Below are positions 1 to 8,854 of a DNA stretch of 64,000 nucleotides, piece after piece. The notes beneath the pieces were generated by a model. That model was not told the DNA's origin. It searched no databases and was given only the letters and a program-made list of their open reading frames with translations. Source of the DNA: Elusimicrobium simillimum (GTDB taxonomy: Bacteria > Elusimicrobiota > Elusimicrobia > Elusimicrobiales > Elusimicrobiaceae); the NCBI RefSeq assembly GCF_049639735.1, contig NZ_JBEVVA010000003.1, positions 868,001 through 932,000 of the forward strand, given 5' to 3'. Every line of letters begins with the position of its first letter. Position 1 is the stretch's first letter. Both the position numbers and the translations under genes were made by a program.

Positions 1-1
1 A

Positions 2-897
2 TTATCCAATAAAACTGTTTTAGAAAATCTTTACACATTAATGGTGCTTAGCCCCAAGCCGTCTTTTGTTATACTGCCGGCCGGTTCTTATACCGATAAC
101 GTCAGTCTTTCCGGCGTCAAACAGGCTATATCATTAAGTTCATATATGGTCTACAGCGGTATTTCACCTGCCAAAATTTCCTATAATATGGGCTTATATA
201 ATGAACAGCCGCCGGCTAAATTCAGCAATTTGGACGGTTTGTCTGTAGTTTTTGATTACGACGCCACACCCGAGCTGGTTATGAAAGACTCCGGCGAAAA
301 ACTGCCTTTAATGAGTTTAGCAATAGTGCCCCCGGCCATAAAATGGCGTATGATGCAGAGGGCGGTATGCTTATGGATTATTCCGTAATAGAAACCAAAA
401 ACCCTATAGCCAGATGGCAGCTGCAAATTATAGAGCACGCCTCTGATAAAAAGTATTACATTATAAGGCAGGTTGAGGGCACGGGGCCTATTTATAACCA
501 GACATTCTGGAACGGCAGAAGAAACTTCTTTGGTGAAAAGCTGCCCGTAGGTTCTTACACCGCCATACTTTCCGCCACGGACTCGGCCGGCGAGTTAAAA
601 GTTTTAAGACGCAAAATGGAAATTACAGCGGGCGACACTGTTACTAAAACCACGACAAAAACCACCGCCGCCAGCAAACTTAACTACAAAGCAAAACGCT
701 TGTGGACAAGACCTGGAAGGTCAAATATGGCGCCTGTGGCCGCCGCCCAACAGCCTGTGGAAACAGCACAGGAAACGCCTACAACGCAGTATCCTTATGA
801 ACAGCCGCAAGACGAGTTTGGCACGGGTGAGCCTTCAGGCACAACAGACCCGTACGGCTATACAGACGATTACGGCGAATACGAATATGAATATTAA
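2..897 (+). pseudogene. FlgD-like Ig-domain protein of the pilus operon, 5' end outside window, frameshifted
   Basis: The frame is open from base 2, so the gene starts outside the window. Frame 2 is coding to about base 330 and frame 1 from there to the TAA at 895-897. The switch fits one missing base in the C-run 329-333, giving ...SLAIVPP followed by GHKMAYDAEGG. The second half contains WNGRRNFFGEKLPVGSYTA and then LSATDSAG, which resembles the FlgD/CHU_C-type Ig domain. The last ~70 residues are P/Q/T-rich and end in an acidic, tyrosine-rich EYEYEY. It lies 22 bases before pilM, so it probably belongs to the pilus operon. Whether the frameshift is a real mutation, a sequencing error or programmed slippage cannot be told from this sequence. 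The exact function is unknown. Confidence 0.6.
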
Positions 898-919
898 TCT
901 TATTAACGCAGGGTTTTAA

Positions 920-1768
920 ATGTCAAAACTTATAAAAAAAATATTAGGAACGGAGCAAGAAAAGGTAGCTGACTGTTTAGGCCTGTACATAGGCCCTACA
1001 GACATGTACCTTTCCCAAACCACTAAAAAGTCCAACGGTATTAATATAGAAGGGCTTATAAGAGTGCCTGTGCCGGCTATGGACAAATCACTCTTAAAAC
1101 CTTTGGACCTTAACGAAGGCTTTTTTACCTCGCCTGACAATTGGCTGGCGCCGCTTAAAAAAGCTATGGAAAAGAAAAAGTGGAAAACAAATAAGGTTGT
1201 GGTGTCGCTTTCTTCCAATTTCTCTATACTCAGGCACTTTGTCATGCCGGCGGTGGAAAGAAAGTATTGGAAGCAGTCTATACCGCTGCAAGCCAGAAAG
1301 TATATTCACTATCCTTTTGAAAAGGGCCAGTATTCCTATTATATATATGATTTAGAGACAGCCGTAACCAAGCAGAAAAAGCTTGGCGTTGTTTTTGCCA
1401 TGACGGGTAAAAAAATTGTGGAGACTATAGTGGAAGGCCTTAAATCTATGGGTTATGAGGTGCTGGCTATAGAGTTGTCTTCATTTTCCGTCACAAGGGC
1501 TTTTGCTTCTTTAGATAAAGAGGCTGTGGCCGGCGAGGGCAGAATATACTCATTTTTTGGCGCGGAAAACTCAGAGCTTGTTTTTGTTAATAATAATGTG
1601 CCGTTGTTACTGCGCGACCTGGACCTTTCCAGCCCGCTGCCTATTGAAAGGCGCCGTCTTGAAATAGGCAACTATACGGACTTTATATCTAAACAGCTTG
1701 AAAAAGACCCTTTTGAAGAAGTTGTTCTTATGGGGCAGAACATTGACGAGTGGACGCCTGTGCTTTAG
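920..1768 (+). CDS. pilM: PilM-like type IV pilus ATPase-fold protein, ended by an in-frame TAG
   Basis: Actin-like (ASKHA-fold) cytoplasmic protein that, in type IV pilus systems, binds the N-terminus of PilN and links the inner-membrane alignment complex to the motor. Family features seen: DCLGLYIGPTDMYLSQ near the N-terminus, RKYWKQSIPLQARKYIHYPF at about 115-134, and LAIELSSFSVTRAF around residue 180. The 282 residues stop at the TAG at 1766-1768, inside the C-terminal subdomain. The same frame continues without a shift into the next entry, where ELCAIGACSKF looks like the missing PilM end. PilM and PilN may therefore be one fused reading frame cut by an amber codon. Assignment by motif and position; no alignment was run. 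Confidence 0.75.
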   Translation: MSKLIKKILGTEQEKVADCLGLYIGPTDMYLSQTTKKSNGINIEGLIRVPVPAMDKSLLKPLDLNEGFFTSPDNWLAPLKKAMEKKKWKTNKVVVSLSSNFSILRHFVMPAVERKYWKQSIPLQARKYIHYPFEKGQYSYYIYDLETAVTKQKKLGVVFAMTGKKIVETIVEGLKSMGYEVLAIELSSFSVTRAFASLDKEAVAGEGRIYSFFGAENSELVFVNNNVPLLLRDLDLSSPLPIERRRLEIGNYTDFISKQLEKDPFEEVVLMGQNIDEWTPVL

Positions 1769-1786
1769 GCTGACGCCAGAAAGCCG

Positions 1787-2518
1787 GTGCGTTATTGGAA
1801 TTTAAAAGAGTCTTTAGGCTTTGATCCCAGAAACGTTGGCGAACTTTGCGCCATAGGCGCGTGCTCTAAGTTTGTGGACGAAACATTGCCTGATGTTGAT
1901 ATGAGCGGGCGCAAACGCGTTACCAGGCAGGAAATTTCCGCAATTATGACAATGTGGAAACTTGCCGTGGTAGCGGTACTTGCCTTTGTGGGTCTCAACC
2001 TGTGGGGCAAATACCAGGTTACGCAGGTTCAACAGCAATTAAGAAAAGAAAAGACCAGTGCCGTGCGCATAGCGGACTTTGCGGGTCTTTCTGCTGATAG
2101 AATTTTAAGCATGTCCGGTAATATGGAAAATAAAAAAAGTAATTATGACAAATTATTAAACTCTTATACTCTTACGCCAACATTGCTTGCTTTAGGCAAA
2201 ATCATGCCTGAAGGTATGTGGCTAACAAAGTTTACGTATAATGAGGGTTATTCTGTGGCCGCAGGGTTCTCCGTACCTACTATAGAAATGGAAGGCTACG
2301 TTAACTCGCCTAAAGGCGAGTGGAAGGCGGATATTGATATGGGTAACAAATTTAGGGAAGCTTTAAGCGATGACCCTATGTTCGCGCCTTTTTGCAAACC
2401 TAACGCCGCGTCTAAAGGGGCCGAAATTACATTTCCCGTGGAAACCACCTCTACATCTGCCAAGGCTAAGAAAGGCACCAGGTTTATACTAAGATGCAGG
2501 GAAGGGGGTAAAAAATAA
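1787..2518 (+). CDS. pilN: C-terminal end of PilM joined to PilN-like inner-membrane protein
   Basis: In-frame continuation after the TAG at 1766. The first ~38 residues match the expected PilM C-terminus. From the ATG at 1901 the protein looks like PilN: a basic stretch (MSGRKRVTRQ), a membrane segment (WKLAVVAVLAFVGLNLW, about residues 57-73), a short coiled coil, and a periplasmic ferredoxin-like domain with LALGKIMPEGMWLTKF. The GTG at 1787 and the ATG at 1901 both lack a clear Shine-Dalgarno sequence, so it is uncertain how this part is translated if the TAG is real. It ends in an ATG overlap with pilO (the TAATG region at 2516-2520). PilN forms with PilO and PilP the alignment complex between the motor and the secretin. 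Confidence 0.65.
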   Translation: MRYWNLKESLGFDPRNVGELCAIGACSKFVDETLPDVDMSGRKRVTRQEISAIMTMWKLAVVAVLAFVGLNLWGKYQVTQVQQQLRKEKTSAVRIADFAGLSADRILSMSGNMENKKSNYDKLLNSYTLTPTLLALGKIMPEGMWLTKFTYNEGYSVAAGFSVPTIEMEGYVNSPKGEWKADIDMGNKFREALSDDPMFAPFCKPNAASKGAEITFPVETTSTSAKAKKGTRFILRCREGGKK

Positions 2519-3129
2519 TGAAAAAACTTTTAGACTCTCTTAAAACAGGTTTTCAAAACGTTAATATGGTAATAGCGGAAGGCAACTTTAAAATTTTGCT
2601 TAAACCTATTATAGTTATGGCGGCTATTTGCGGCGGCTTATACTATTATAACGGCGGCAATGACGCTATTATAAACAAAACAAACGCCGAAATCCGCTCT
2701 GAACGCACACAGCGTGAAAAGATGGTGGGTTACGAAAAGAATAAAGAAAGAGTTACCGAAGTGGAAAAATATTTTCCTGAAATAGTTGGTAAAAACGAAT
2801 GGCTGGTAACGGAAGTTATTGAAACATTCAGCAAAAACAATATGCCTTATTCTTTTACAGGTTCACAGATTGAGGAACAGAACGATACTTTTATAGCTAC
2901 TTCTATCGGTGTAAGCTTTTCAGGTTCTTATGCTGACGCGGGCAAAATAATAGCCGCGCTTGAAACACGCAACAAATATTTTAAGATATATGATATTTCC
3001 GTGCAAAAGGACGAGCAGCAAATAGGCACCAATAAATATACAATAAAAGTGGGTACCGTGTTTCCTAAGGAAAGGTTGTCCGGCAGCGCGGAAGCCGGCG
3101 CCGGTAAGGCTGCCAGGGGTGCGAGATAA
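2518..3129 (+). CDS. pilO: PilO-like type IV pilus inner-membrane protein
   Basis: 203 residues with a cytoplasmic N-terminus, one membrane segment (LLKPIIVMAAICGGLYYY, about 27-44), a coiled coil (roughly 50-85) and a periplasmic domain. The pattern TFIATSIGVSFSGSYADAGK followed by FKIYDISVQ is the kind of strand-helix-strand seen in PilO/GspM-like proteins that dimerise with PilN. The start overlaps the pilN stop codon, indicating translational coupling. Position between pilN and pilP supports the call more strongly than the sequence, because PilO proteins diverge widely. Confidence 0.72.
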   Translation: MKKLLDSLKTGFQNVNMVIAEGNFKILLKPIIVMAAICGGLYYYNGGNDAIINKTNAEIRSERTQREKMVGYEKNKERVTEVEKYFPEIVGKNEWLVTEVIETFSKNNMPYSFTGSQIEEQNDTFIATSIGVSFSGSYADAGKIIAALETRNKYFKIYDISVQKDEQQIGTNKYTIKVGTVFPKERLSGSAEAGAGKAARGAR

Positions 3130-3130
3130 T

Positions 3131-3913
3131 ATGAATAAAAAGATTATCATTATTTTAGTTGTGGTTATTTTAGCGGGCGGCGCTTGGTTTGGATACTCTT
3201 ATTGGGTTGAAGGGCAGCGCAAACAGGACCGCCGCAGCATTGCTGAAGAAAAACAGAAAGAAGTAGACCGTATACCTGTAACCAGATCCACTTCTATTTC
3301 AGAAATGAGTTTTGGCGGTTCCGCGGTTAATACGGAAGAGGGCGAAACAGCGCCCGCAGAGGGGCAGGAAGACCAGCCCTCGCAGGAGCGTATTTCAGAG
3401 CCTCAGCAGCCGGCTAAATTTGTGGCGCAGAGAGACGCCGCCGGCCCCGCTGCCGCCGCACTTGCTGTTGATACAATAGAAACCGTATCTATAGATAAGC
3501 CGGTAACGGAAGAAGAAATGCTTTCCGGTAAAATAGATTTAAAGTTTGCTCTTTTACCTAACCAGGACCCTACTCTTTCCACAGAAGACATTGCCATAGC
3601 GGAAAGAAACAGGATTGAGCGCCAGCGTGCCGAAGAACGCGCCAAAAAAGAAAAAGAAGAAAGAGAAAGACAGGCCAGGCTTAAACGCGAACGTGAAGAA
3701 GCGGAAAGACTCGCCCTGTTAAGAGACCCCAGCCGCTTAATAAGAAACCAGATTAAGATAGAAGGTTTGGTGGGGCAGGAAGTTTTTATTAACGGACAGA
3801 TAAAGACAGTCGGCGACACCGTGCTTGGCGCCACCATTGTGAGCGTGACGGACGACGCCGTGATTTTTAGTTTCAAAGGTCAGAGATTTACTAAAAAAAT
3901 TGACATAAAATAG
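3131..3913 (+). CDS. pilP: PilP-like pilus assembly protein linking the inner membrane to the secretin
   Basis: I place the start at the ATG at 3131 (MNKKIIIILVVVI), one base after the pilO stop, rather than the upstream GTG at 3119 that overlaps pilO. The 260 residues show an N-terminal membrane anchor, a low-complexity E/P/A-rich stretch, a strongly charged region of about 40 residues (R/E/K-rich, likely a helical linker), and a small C-terminal beta domain (QIKIEGLVGQEVFINGQIK then ATIVSVTDDAVIFSFKGQRF) like the homology region of PilP/GspC that contacts the secretin. Typical PilP is a lipoprotein of ~170-180 residues; this one is longer and has no lipobox. Confidence 0.62.
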   Translation: MNKKIIIILVVVILAGGAWFGYSYWVEGQRKQDRRSIAEEKQKEVDRIPVTRSTSISEMSFGGSAVNTEEGETAPAEGQEDQPSQERISEPQQPAKFVAQRDAAGPAAAALAVDTIETVSIDKPVTEEEMLSGKIDLKFALLPNQDPTLSTEDIAIAERNRIERQRAEERAKKEKEERERQARLKREREEAERLALLRDPSRLIRNQIKIEGLVGQEVFINGQIKTVGDTVLGATIVSVTDDAVIFSFKGQRFTKKIDIK

Positions 3914-3927
3914 TACAGGAGGAAGTG

Positions 3928-5523
3928 ATGAAAAGGAGTTTATTAGTCTTATGGGCGGCGGTCAGCGCGGTGTGTTTAGCCGGCGGCTCTCTGGCTGCTC
4001 AGGATGTTAACTTAGAATTACCCAGTGATGACGCCGTAGCGGCGCCCTCAGGCGGGTTTGCCCGTTCCCAGGAGGAAACATCCCTCTACAGAGAACAGGA
4101 AACCTCCAGCCCGCTGGACAGAAAGGTTACCATAAGGGTGCAGAGCGTGCCGATATCAACCTTTCTTAACAGCATTTCAGCCCAGGCAAAAATTAACTTT
4201 ATAATGGGTGAAGAATTTGTGAGCAAAAAGGTTACCGCCTCACTAAGCAACGTTACAGTTAAAGAAGCCTTAGACACATTGCTCAGCGTAAACGGGTTAA
4301 CGTACCAGCGCGTGGGTAAGAGTAACTCTTATATAGTCACAAAACGTTCCAGCGCTACACCTAATACGATTACAAAAGTTTATACCTTAAACTATATTTC
4401 GTTGCAGGGCAACAGCCTTGACGGCAGCAATTCCGGCGGCGGCACAAGGTCAACATTTGCCAGCAGCAGCAACAGCACGCCCACAACAAAAAGCAGCTTA
4501 GCCGGCGGCCTTGATATGGGCGCGATTGACGCGCTTACATCCCAGGCTAATAAAGGCGCCACAGGTTCTGACGTATTGGCTATTATCCAGAGTGTTATGT
4601 CAAACCAGGGTAAACTTGCTCTTGACCCCAGAACAAATAAACTTATCGTCACAGACGTGCCCGAAGTTTTCCCGCAGCTTGAAAACCTTCTTGCCGAACT
4701 TGATATTAAACCGCCGCAGGTTTTAATTGAAGCGCAGATTGTTGAAGTTAACAAAACAAGCGGTCTTTCACTTGGTTTAAGCTACGGCTCTACAGACGGT
4801 ACAATATTCTCACTTACCGGCCCCAGCAGAGACATTGACCTTAACTACATGAAAGGCAAAGGCGTAAGCGGATGGGGTTATATTTTCCCGGATGCTGATT
4901 CTGTCAGCAGCAGCACAGGTTCCTCGGGTTCCAGCTCTTCCAGCTCAGACAGCGGCAATTCCCCGCAGAACGGCTTCTTAGATTTCAGCTCCTTCTCAAT
5001 CATTCTTAAATCACTCTTAACAAGAGGCGAAGCTAAATATTTAGGCAAACCTAAAGTTGTCACGCTTAACAACCAGCCCGCGGTTATTGAATCAACAAGA
5101 GACGCGGCAGTAGGTTTCGCCAGCAACTTAGCTTCTAACTCCGGCAGTGATTCTTCCAACGTTATCAGCCAAACAGCTGAAAGAAAAACAGTTGGTCTCA
5201 CGCTTAAAGTTACCCCGCAGGTTAACAGAGAGGGCTATATTACATTGTTAGTAGAACCTTCTTACTCAGACATTGTCGCATCCGCGGTGGCGGACGGCAC
5301 TAAAGATACCGTTAACCGCAGCGCGCAAACGCTTGTTCGTGTTAAAAACGGCCAAACAGTTGTGCTTGGCGGCCTGCTTTCTTCAACGGAAACTCTTGAA
5401 GACAGAAAGGTACCGTTACTTGGCGACATTCCGTTAATCGGCTGGTTGTTCACACAAAGATCAACAAGCAAGAGCACTACGGACATGGTAATTTTTGTAA
5501 CGCCTACAATCTTAGCGGACTAG
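3928..5523 (+). CDS. pilQ: Type IV pilus secretin PilQ
   Basis: Outer-membrane secretin that forms the exit channel for the pilus. The start is the ATG at 3928, because AGGAGG at 3917-3922 gives 5-base spacing; the GTG at 3925 would be too close. It has a signal peptide (MKRSLLVLWAAVSAVCLAGG...LAAQ), an STN/secretin-N domain at about 65-140, an N1-type domain with LALDPRTNKLIVTDVPEVFP and a C-terminal secretin domain ending in VPLLGDIPLIGWLF, the secretin signature. Two serine/glycine-rich low-complexity loops (near residues 165-190 and 325-350) interrupt the domains. At 531 residues it lacks the AMIN domains of longer PilQ proteins. Confidence 0.93.
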   Translation: MKRSLLVLWAAVSAVCLAGGSLAAQDVNLELPSDDAVAAPSGGFARSQEETSLYREQETSSPLDRKVTIRVQSVPISTFLNSISAQAKINFIMGEEFVSKKVTASLSNVTVKEALDTLLSVNGLTYQRVGKSNSYIVTKRSSATPNTITKVYTLNYISLQGNSLDGSNSGGGTRSTFASSSNSTPTTKSSLAGGLDMGAIDALTSQANKGATGSDVLAIIQSVMSNQGKLALDPRTNKLIVTDVPEVFPQLENLLAELDIKPPQVLIEAQIVEVNKTSGLSLGLSYGSTDGTIFSLTGPSRDIDLNYMKGKGVSGWGYIFPDADSVSSSTGSSGSSSSSSDSGNSPQNGFLDFSSFSIILKSLLTRGEAKYLGKPKVVTLNNQPAVIESTRDAAVGFASNLASNSGSDSSNVISQTAERKTVGLTLKVTPQVNREGYITLLVEPSYSDIVASAVADGTKDTVNRSAQTLVRVKNGQTVVLGGLLSSTETLEDRKVPLLGDIPLIGWLFTQRSTSKSTTDMVIFVTPTILAD

Positions 5524-5529
5524 TTTTAC

Positions 5530-5558
5530 TTTGCGGGGCGCCCAAAAGCGCCCCGCAA
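5530..5558. terminator. GC-rich hairpin after pilQ without a T-tract
   Basis: A perfect 12-bp stem (TTTGCGGGGCGC pairing with GCGCCCCGCAAA) around a 6-base loop lies just after the pilQ stop. No run of T follows on either strand, so it may act as a processing or stabilising hairpin or a weak terminator between pilQ and pilB. Confidence 0.4.
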
Positions 5559-5599
5559 AAAGATGTAATTTTGTTAAAAACTTTGCTTTAATATAAATG

Positions 5600-5758
5600 A
5601 TGTCAATAGAAGGGAGAAATTTCCCCGGATTTAATGTAAGTAAAAAGCGCAATAAGGAACGGCATTTAAAAAGAGTAAGGCAAACCCAACAAATGCGGCC
5701 AATAAAAACAGCAAGGGCCAAAATAGAGCTTTCTGAAATGATGTTAGTCAAAGGTTAA
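5600..5758 (+). CDS. Possible 52-residue basic protein in the pilQ-pilB gap
   Basis: The 330-base gap between pilQ and pilB holds an ATG-initiated frame of 52 codons, rich in Lys/Arg/Gln/Met (start MSIEGRNFPGF, end IELSEMMLVKG). There is no clear Shine-Dalgarno sequence (the upstream bases are TTTAATATAA) and I recognise no family. It could be a real small gene, a remnant, or chance. The remaining ~95 bases up to pilB are A/T-rich, with runs of A and T, and show nothing else. Confidence 0.22.
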   Translation: MSIEGRNFPGFNVSKKRNKERHLKRVRQTQQMRPIKTARAKIELSEMMLVKG

Positions 5759-5853
5759 GGTAAACACTAGCTGCAAGCGCCAAAAAAAATAATTTTTTGT
5801 TTTTCTTTTTTGGGAAAATTAAAAATTATTTTTAATATTTAGCAGGGGATTAT

Positions 5854-7590
5854 ATGAATAAAAAATTAGGCGATATTTTAGTTTCTTCCGGCATAATAAG
5901 CGCGGAACAATTAAAAAAAGCCACTTTATACAGCAACCAAAACAGTGTGCCTCTTGGCGACGCCACCATCAAACTTGGTTACGCTACCGAAGAGCAGATA
6001 ACTGTAGCATTGTCTAAACACTTTTCAGTCCCCTACGCTTCCAGGGAAAACAACATTTTAATCCCGGAACGCGAGCAGGACCTGCAGGCCGTAATTACAG
6101 AAAAATTTGCCAGAGAAAACATGGTCTTGCCGCTGTTCTTAGAAGACGGCGTACTTGCCGTTGCCATGTACGAGCCGTCTAACGTATTTTTACTTGATAA
6201 TATTAAGATGGTAACCGGTTTTGAGGTGCAGCCCTTTATAGCCAGTAAATCACAGATTTTAACCGCTATTGACGTTTTTTACGGCGGTAAAGACTTAATT
6301 GAAGAAATAGTGGTAGGCGGCGCGCAGCAAACCCCGGAAGAGCAAAACAACGATGACGTTGAAGTTGTTTCCGTAGAGGGCAAGCTGGACTTGGACGCTG
6401 TAAAAGGTTCCGGCTCGCACTATATTAAGCTGGTTAACGCTATTTTAAAGCAGGCCATCGGCGAGAGAACGTCTGACATTCACTTGGAAATGTTTGACGA
6501 AATGGTCAGTTTGCGCTTCAGAATCGACGGTTCCCTTTACGAGCGCACCCCGCCGCCAAAGGAAAGCGTCGCGGCTATTATTTCCCGTATTAAAATTCTG
6601 TCAAAGTTAGACATTTCTGAAAAGCGTCTGCCGCAGGACGGCAGTTTTGGTATTAAATACCAGAACAGAACCATCGAAATCCGTGTATCAGTCTGTCCCA
6701 CTGTGTTTGGCGAAAAGCTGGTGCTTCGTATTTTGGACAAAGGTTCCAGCATGCTTACCATTGACCGTTTGGGTTTTGAACCTAAACAAAGGGAAGATTT
6801 TCTTGACGCGGCTAACATGCCGCACGGCCTTATCTTTCTTACCGGGCCTACAGGTTCGGGTAAATCAACCACTCTTAACGCGGTTTTAAGCACCATTAAA
6901 ACGCCTGAGCTTAACTTTATGACGCTTGAAGATCCTGTGGAATACAAACTGCAGGGTATCAGCCAGGTGCAGGTTAAACCGCAAATAGGTTTAACATTCG
7001 CCGCCGGTCTGCGTTCGTTCTTACGTCAAGATCCTGACGTTATTCTGGTGGGTGAAGTCCGCGACAATGAGACGGCTGAATCTTGTCTTAAAGCGGCTTT
7101 AACAGGCCACTTAGTGCTTTCCACTCTGCATACTAACGAGGCTATAGGCGCTATCCCGCGTCTTATTGACATGGGGATGGAGCCTTTCCTCTTATCCAGT
7201 TCACTTGCTTTAGTGGCGGCCCAGCGTCTTATCAGGCAGTTGTGCCCGCATTGTAAGCGCCCGCATACTCCTCCGCAGGATATTATTGACCAGGCTATAA
7301 GAGAGTCCGCTTTGCCGCCAGGCGACAAAGACACCTGGACATTCTATACCAAAGTAGGCTGCCCCAAATGCAGTGAAACAGGTTATCTGGGCCGTATGGC
7401 TATATACGAAGTTTATAAAGTAAATGAAGAAATGCGTAACATCGTTTATAAAACGCAAGACTTGATAGACCTTAAAAAAGCCGCCAATAATACGGGCGCG
7501 TGGAACTTACGCGCAAGCGGCTGGAGAAAGGTTGTTAAGGGTTTAACAACGTACGAAGAAATACTCTCAGTAACAACATTAGATGAATAA
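5854..7590 (+). CDS. pilB: Type IV pilus extension ATPase PilB
   Basis: Hexameric cytoplasmic ATPase of the GspE/PilB family that drives pilin polymerisation. An N-terminal MshEN-type domain (LGDILVSSGIISAEQLKKA) comes first, then the ATPase core with Walker A GPTGSGKST at about 331-339, Walker B region ILVGEVRD at about 397-404, and His-box region TGHLVLSTLHTN. Two cysteine pairs (CPHC at 464-467 and CPKC at 503-506) form the zinc-binding tetracysteine motif typical of PilB/GspE and absent from PilT. The length of 578 is normal. It starts after GCAGGGG and is followed at 15 bases by pilC. Confidence 0.95.
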   Translation: MNKKLGDILVSSGIISAEQLKKATLYSNQNSVPLGDATIKLGYATEEQITVALSKHFSVPYASRENNILIPEREQDLQAVITEKFARENMVLPLFLEDGVLAVAMYEPSNVFLLDNIKMVTGFEVQPFIASKSQILTAIDVFYGGKDLIEEIVVGGAQQTPEEQNNDDVEVVSVEGKLDLDAVKGSGSHYIKLVNAILKQAIGERTSDIHLEMFDEMVSLRFRIDGSLYERTPPPKESVAAIISRIKILSKLDISEKRLPQDGSFGIKYQNRTIEIRVSVCPTVFGEKLVLRILDKGSSMLTIDRLGFEPKQREDFLDAANMPHGLIFLTGPTGSGKSTTLNAVLSTIKTPELNFMTLEDPVEYKLQGISQVQVKPQIGLTFAAGLRSFLRQDPDVILVGEVRDNETAESCLKAALTGHLVLSTLHTNEAIGAIPRLIDMGMEPFLLSSSLALVAAQRLIRQLCPHCKRPHTPPQDIIDQAIRESALPPGDKDTWTFYTKVGCPKCSETGYLGRMAIYEVYKVNEEMRNIVYKTQDLIDLKKAANNTGAWNLRASGWRKVVKGLTTYEEILSVTTLDE

Positions 7591-7604
7591 TAAAAGGGAA
7601 ATCT

Positions 7605-8843
7605 ATGGCTAATAAATACACATATGTAGTGCAGGACCATAACGGAAAAACCTACAAAGGCAGTATGACCGCCGAGGGCAGAGACAAGGTGGTAGCGTCT
7701 TTACAGGCTAACGGTTATATTATTTTGGAAGTTAAAGAATCCGGCGGTAAGGGCGCCTTATTCTCAGGCAAAGCTAAAACAGGTAAAAGCAGCTCAACCA
7801 AAGTTAAATCACACGTTTTAGCGTTTTTTGCCGAACAGCTTTCCACACTTATTTCCGGCGGTGTGCCGCTGGTGCGCGCCATAGCGCTGCTGGGCGAGTA
7901 CGCTTCCGACCCTAACTTGGGTCACGTGCTTGTGCAGGTTTCCAGAGACATTGCGGCGGGGTCGTCATTTCACTCCGCGTTGGAAAAACATCCCAGAACA
8001 TTTAACCATATTTGGCTTTCACTTGTTCAGGCGGGTGAAGTGGGCGGCCAGTTGTCTGGCACCTTGATGCAGATAGCCAATTACATTAAATCACAAGACG
8101 CGGTTAAAAGTAAGATTATTACCGCTGTAACTTACCCCGCTATTTTGTTTGTTATGTCAGTGGGCGTGTTGATTTACTTTATCGTCGGCATCGTGCCTAC
8201 GTTCGCCACAATTTTTAATGAATCCGGCATGGAACTGCCCGCTATAACGCAGGCTGTGCTCTTAATATCAGACCTTATTACAAAGCGTTTAGGTTGGATT
8301 TTAACGTTTTTAATTGGCGGCACGGTGTTGTTCAACGTTTATATACGCGGCGACGCGGGCAAAAGATCATGGCATAGTTTTCTGTTGCATATGCCTTTGG
8401 TGGGCAACTTTTTGCAAAATATGTATTTTGAACGTTTGCTTTCCACACTTTCCACACTTCTTAAGAGTGGTGTGACAATTCTTAACTCTATAGCTGTGTT
8501 GGAAGAAGCCTTTGGCGGCAACGTTATTATACGCAACGCGCTTAAAGAAGCCAGAAGAGACGTGTCTGAAGGTAAATCTATTTCAGACTCATTTAAAGAC
8601 ACCGGCGTGTTCCCGCCTATTATGACGGAAATGATGAGAATGGGCGAAGAATCAGGCAGACTGCCTAATATTATTGATACTCTGTCTAAGTTTTATAACG
8701 ACCATGTTAACCAGTTTATCGCGCGTTTCTCCGCGGTTATTGACCCGATACTGATTGTAGGCGTGGGTATCATTATCGGTATAGTTGTTATGTCCATATT
8801 TATGCCAATATTTAAGATGTCCCAAATCGGCAACAATATGTAA
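7605..8843 (+). CDS. pilC: Type IV pilus platform protein PilC
   Basis: Inner-membrane platform protein (GspF/PilC family) on which PilB acts. A short N-terminal region (YTYVVQDHNGKTYKGSM) is followed by two repeated GspF domains, the first with FFAEQLSTLISGGVPLVRAI and the second with FERLLSTLSTLLKSGVTILN. Three membrane helices are visible, near residues 180-200, 225-250 and the C-terminus (PILIVGVGIIIGIVVMSIFM). The length of 412 residues is typical. It lies between pilB and the prepilin genes in one operon. Confidence 0.94.
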   Translation: MANKYTYVVQDHNGKTYKGSMTAEGRDKVVASLQANGYIILEVKESGGKGALFSGKAKTGKSSSTKVKSHVLAFFAEQLSTLISGGVPLVRAIALLGEYASDPNLGHVLVQVSRDIAAGSSFHSALEKHPRTFNHIWLSLVQAGEVGGQLSGTLMQIANYIKSQDAVKSKIITAVTYPAILFVMSVGVLIYFIVGIVPTFATIFNESGMELPAITQAVLLISDLITKRLGWILTFLIGGTVLFNVYIRGDAGKRSWHSFLLHMPLVGNFLQNMYFERLLSTLSTLLKSGVTILNSIAVLEEAFGGNVIIRNALKEARRDVSEGKSISDSFKDTGVFPPIMTEMMRMGEESGRLPNIIDTLSKFYNDHVNQFIARFSAVIDPILIVGVGIIIGIVVMSIFMPIFKMSQIGNNM

Positions 8844-8854
8844 TAGGGGAAATT

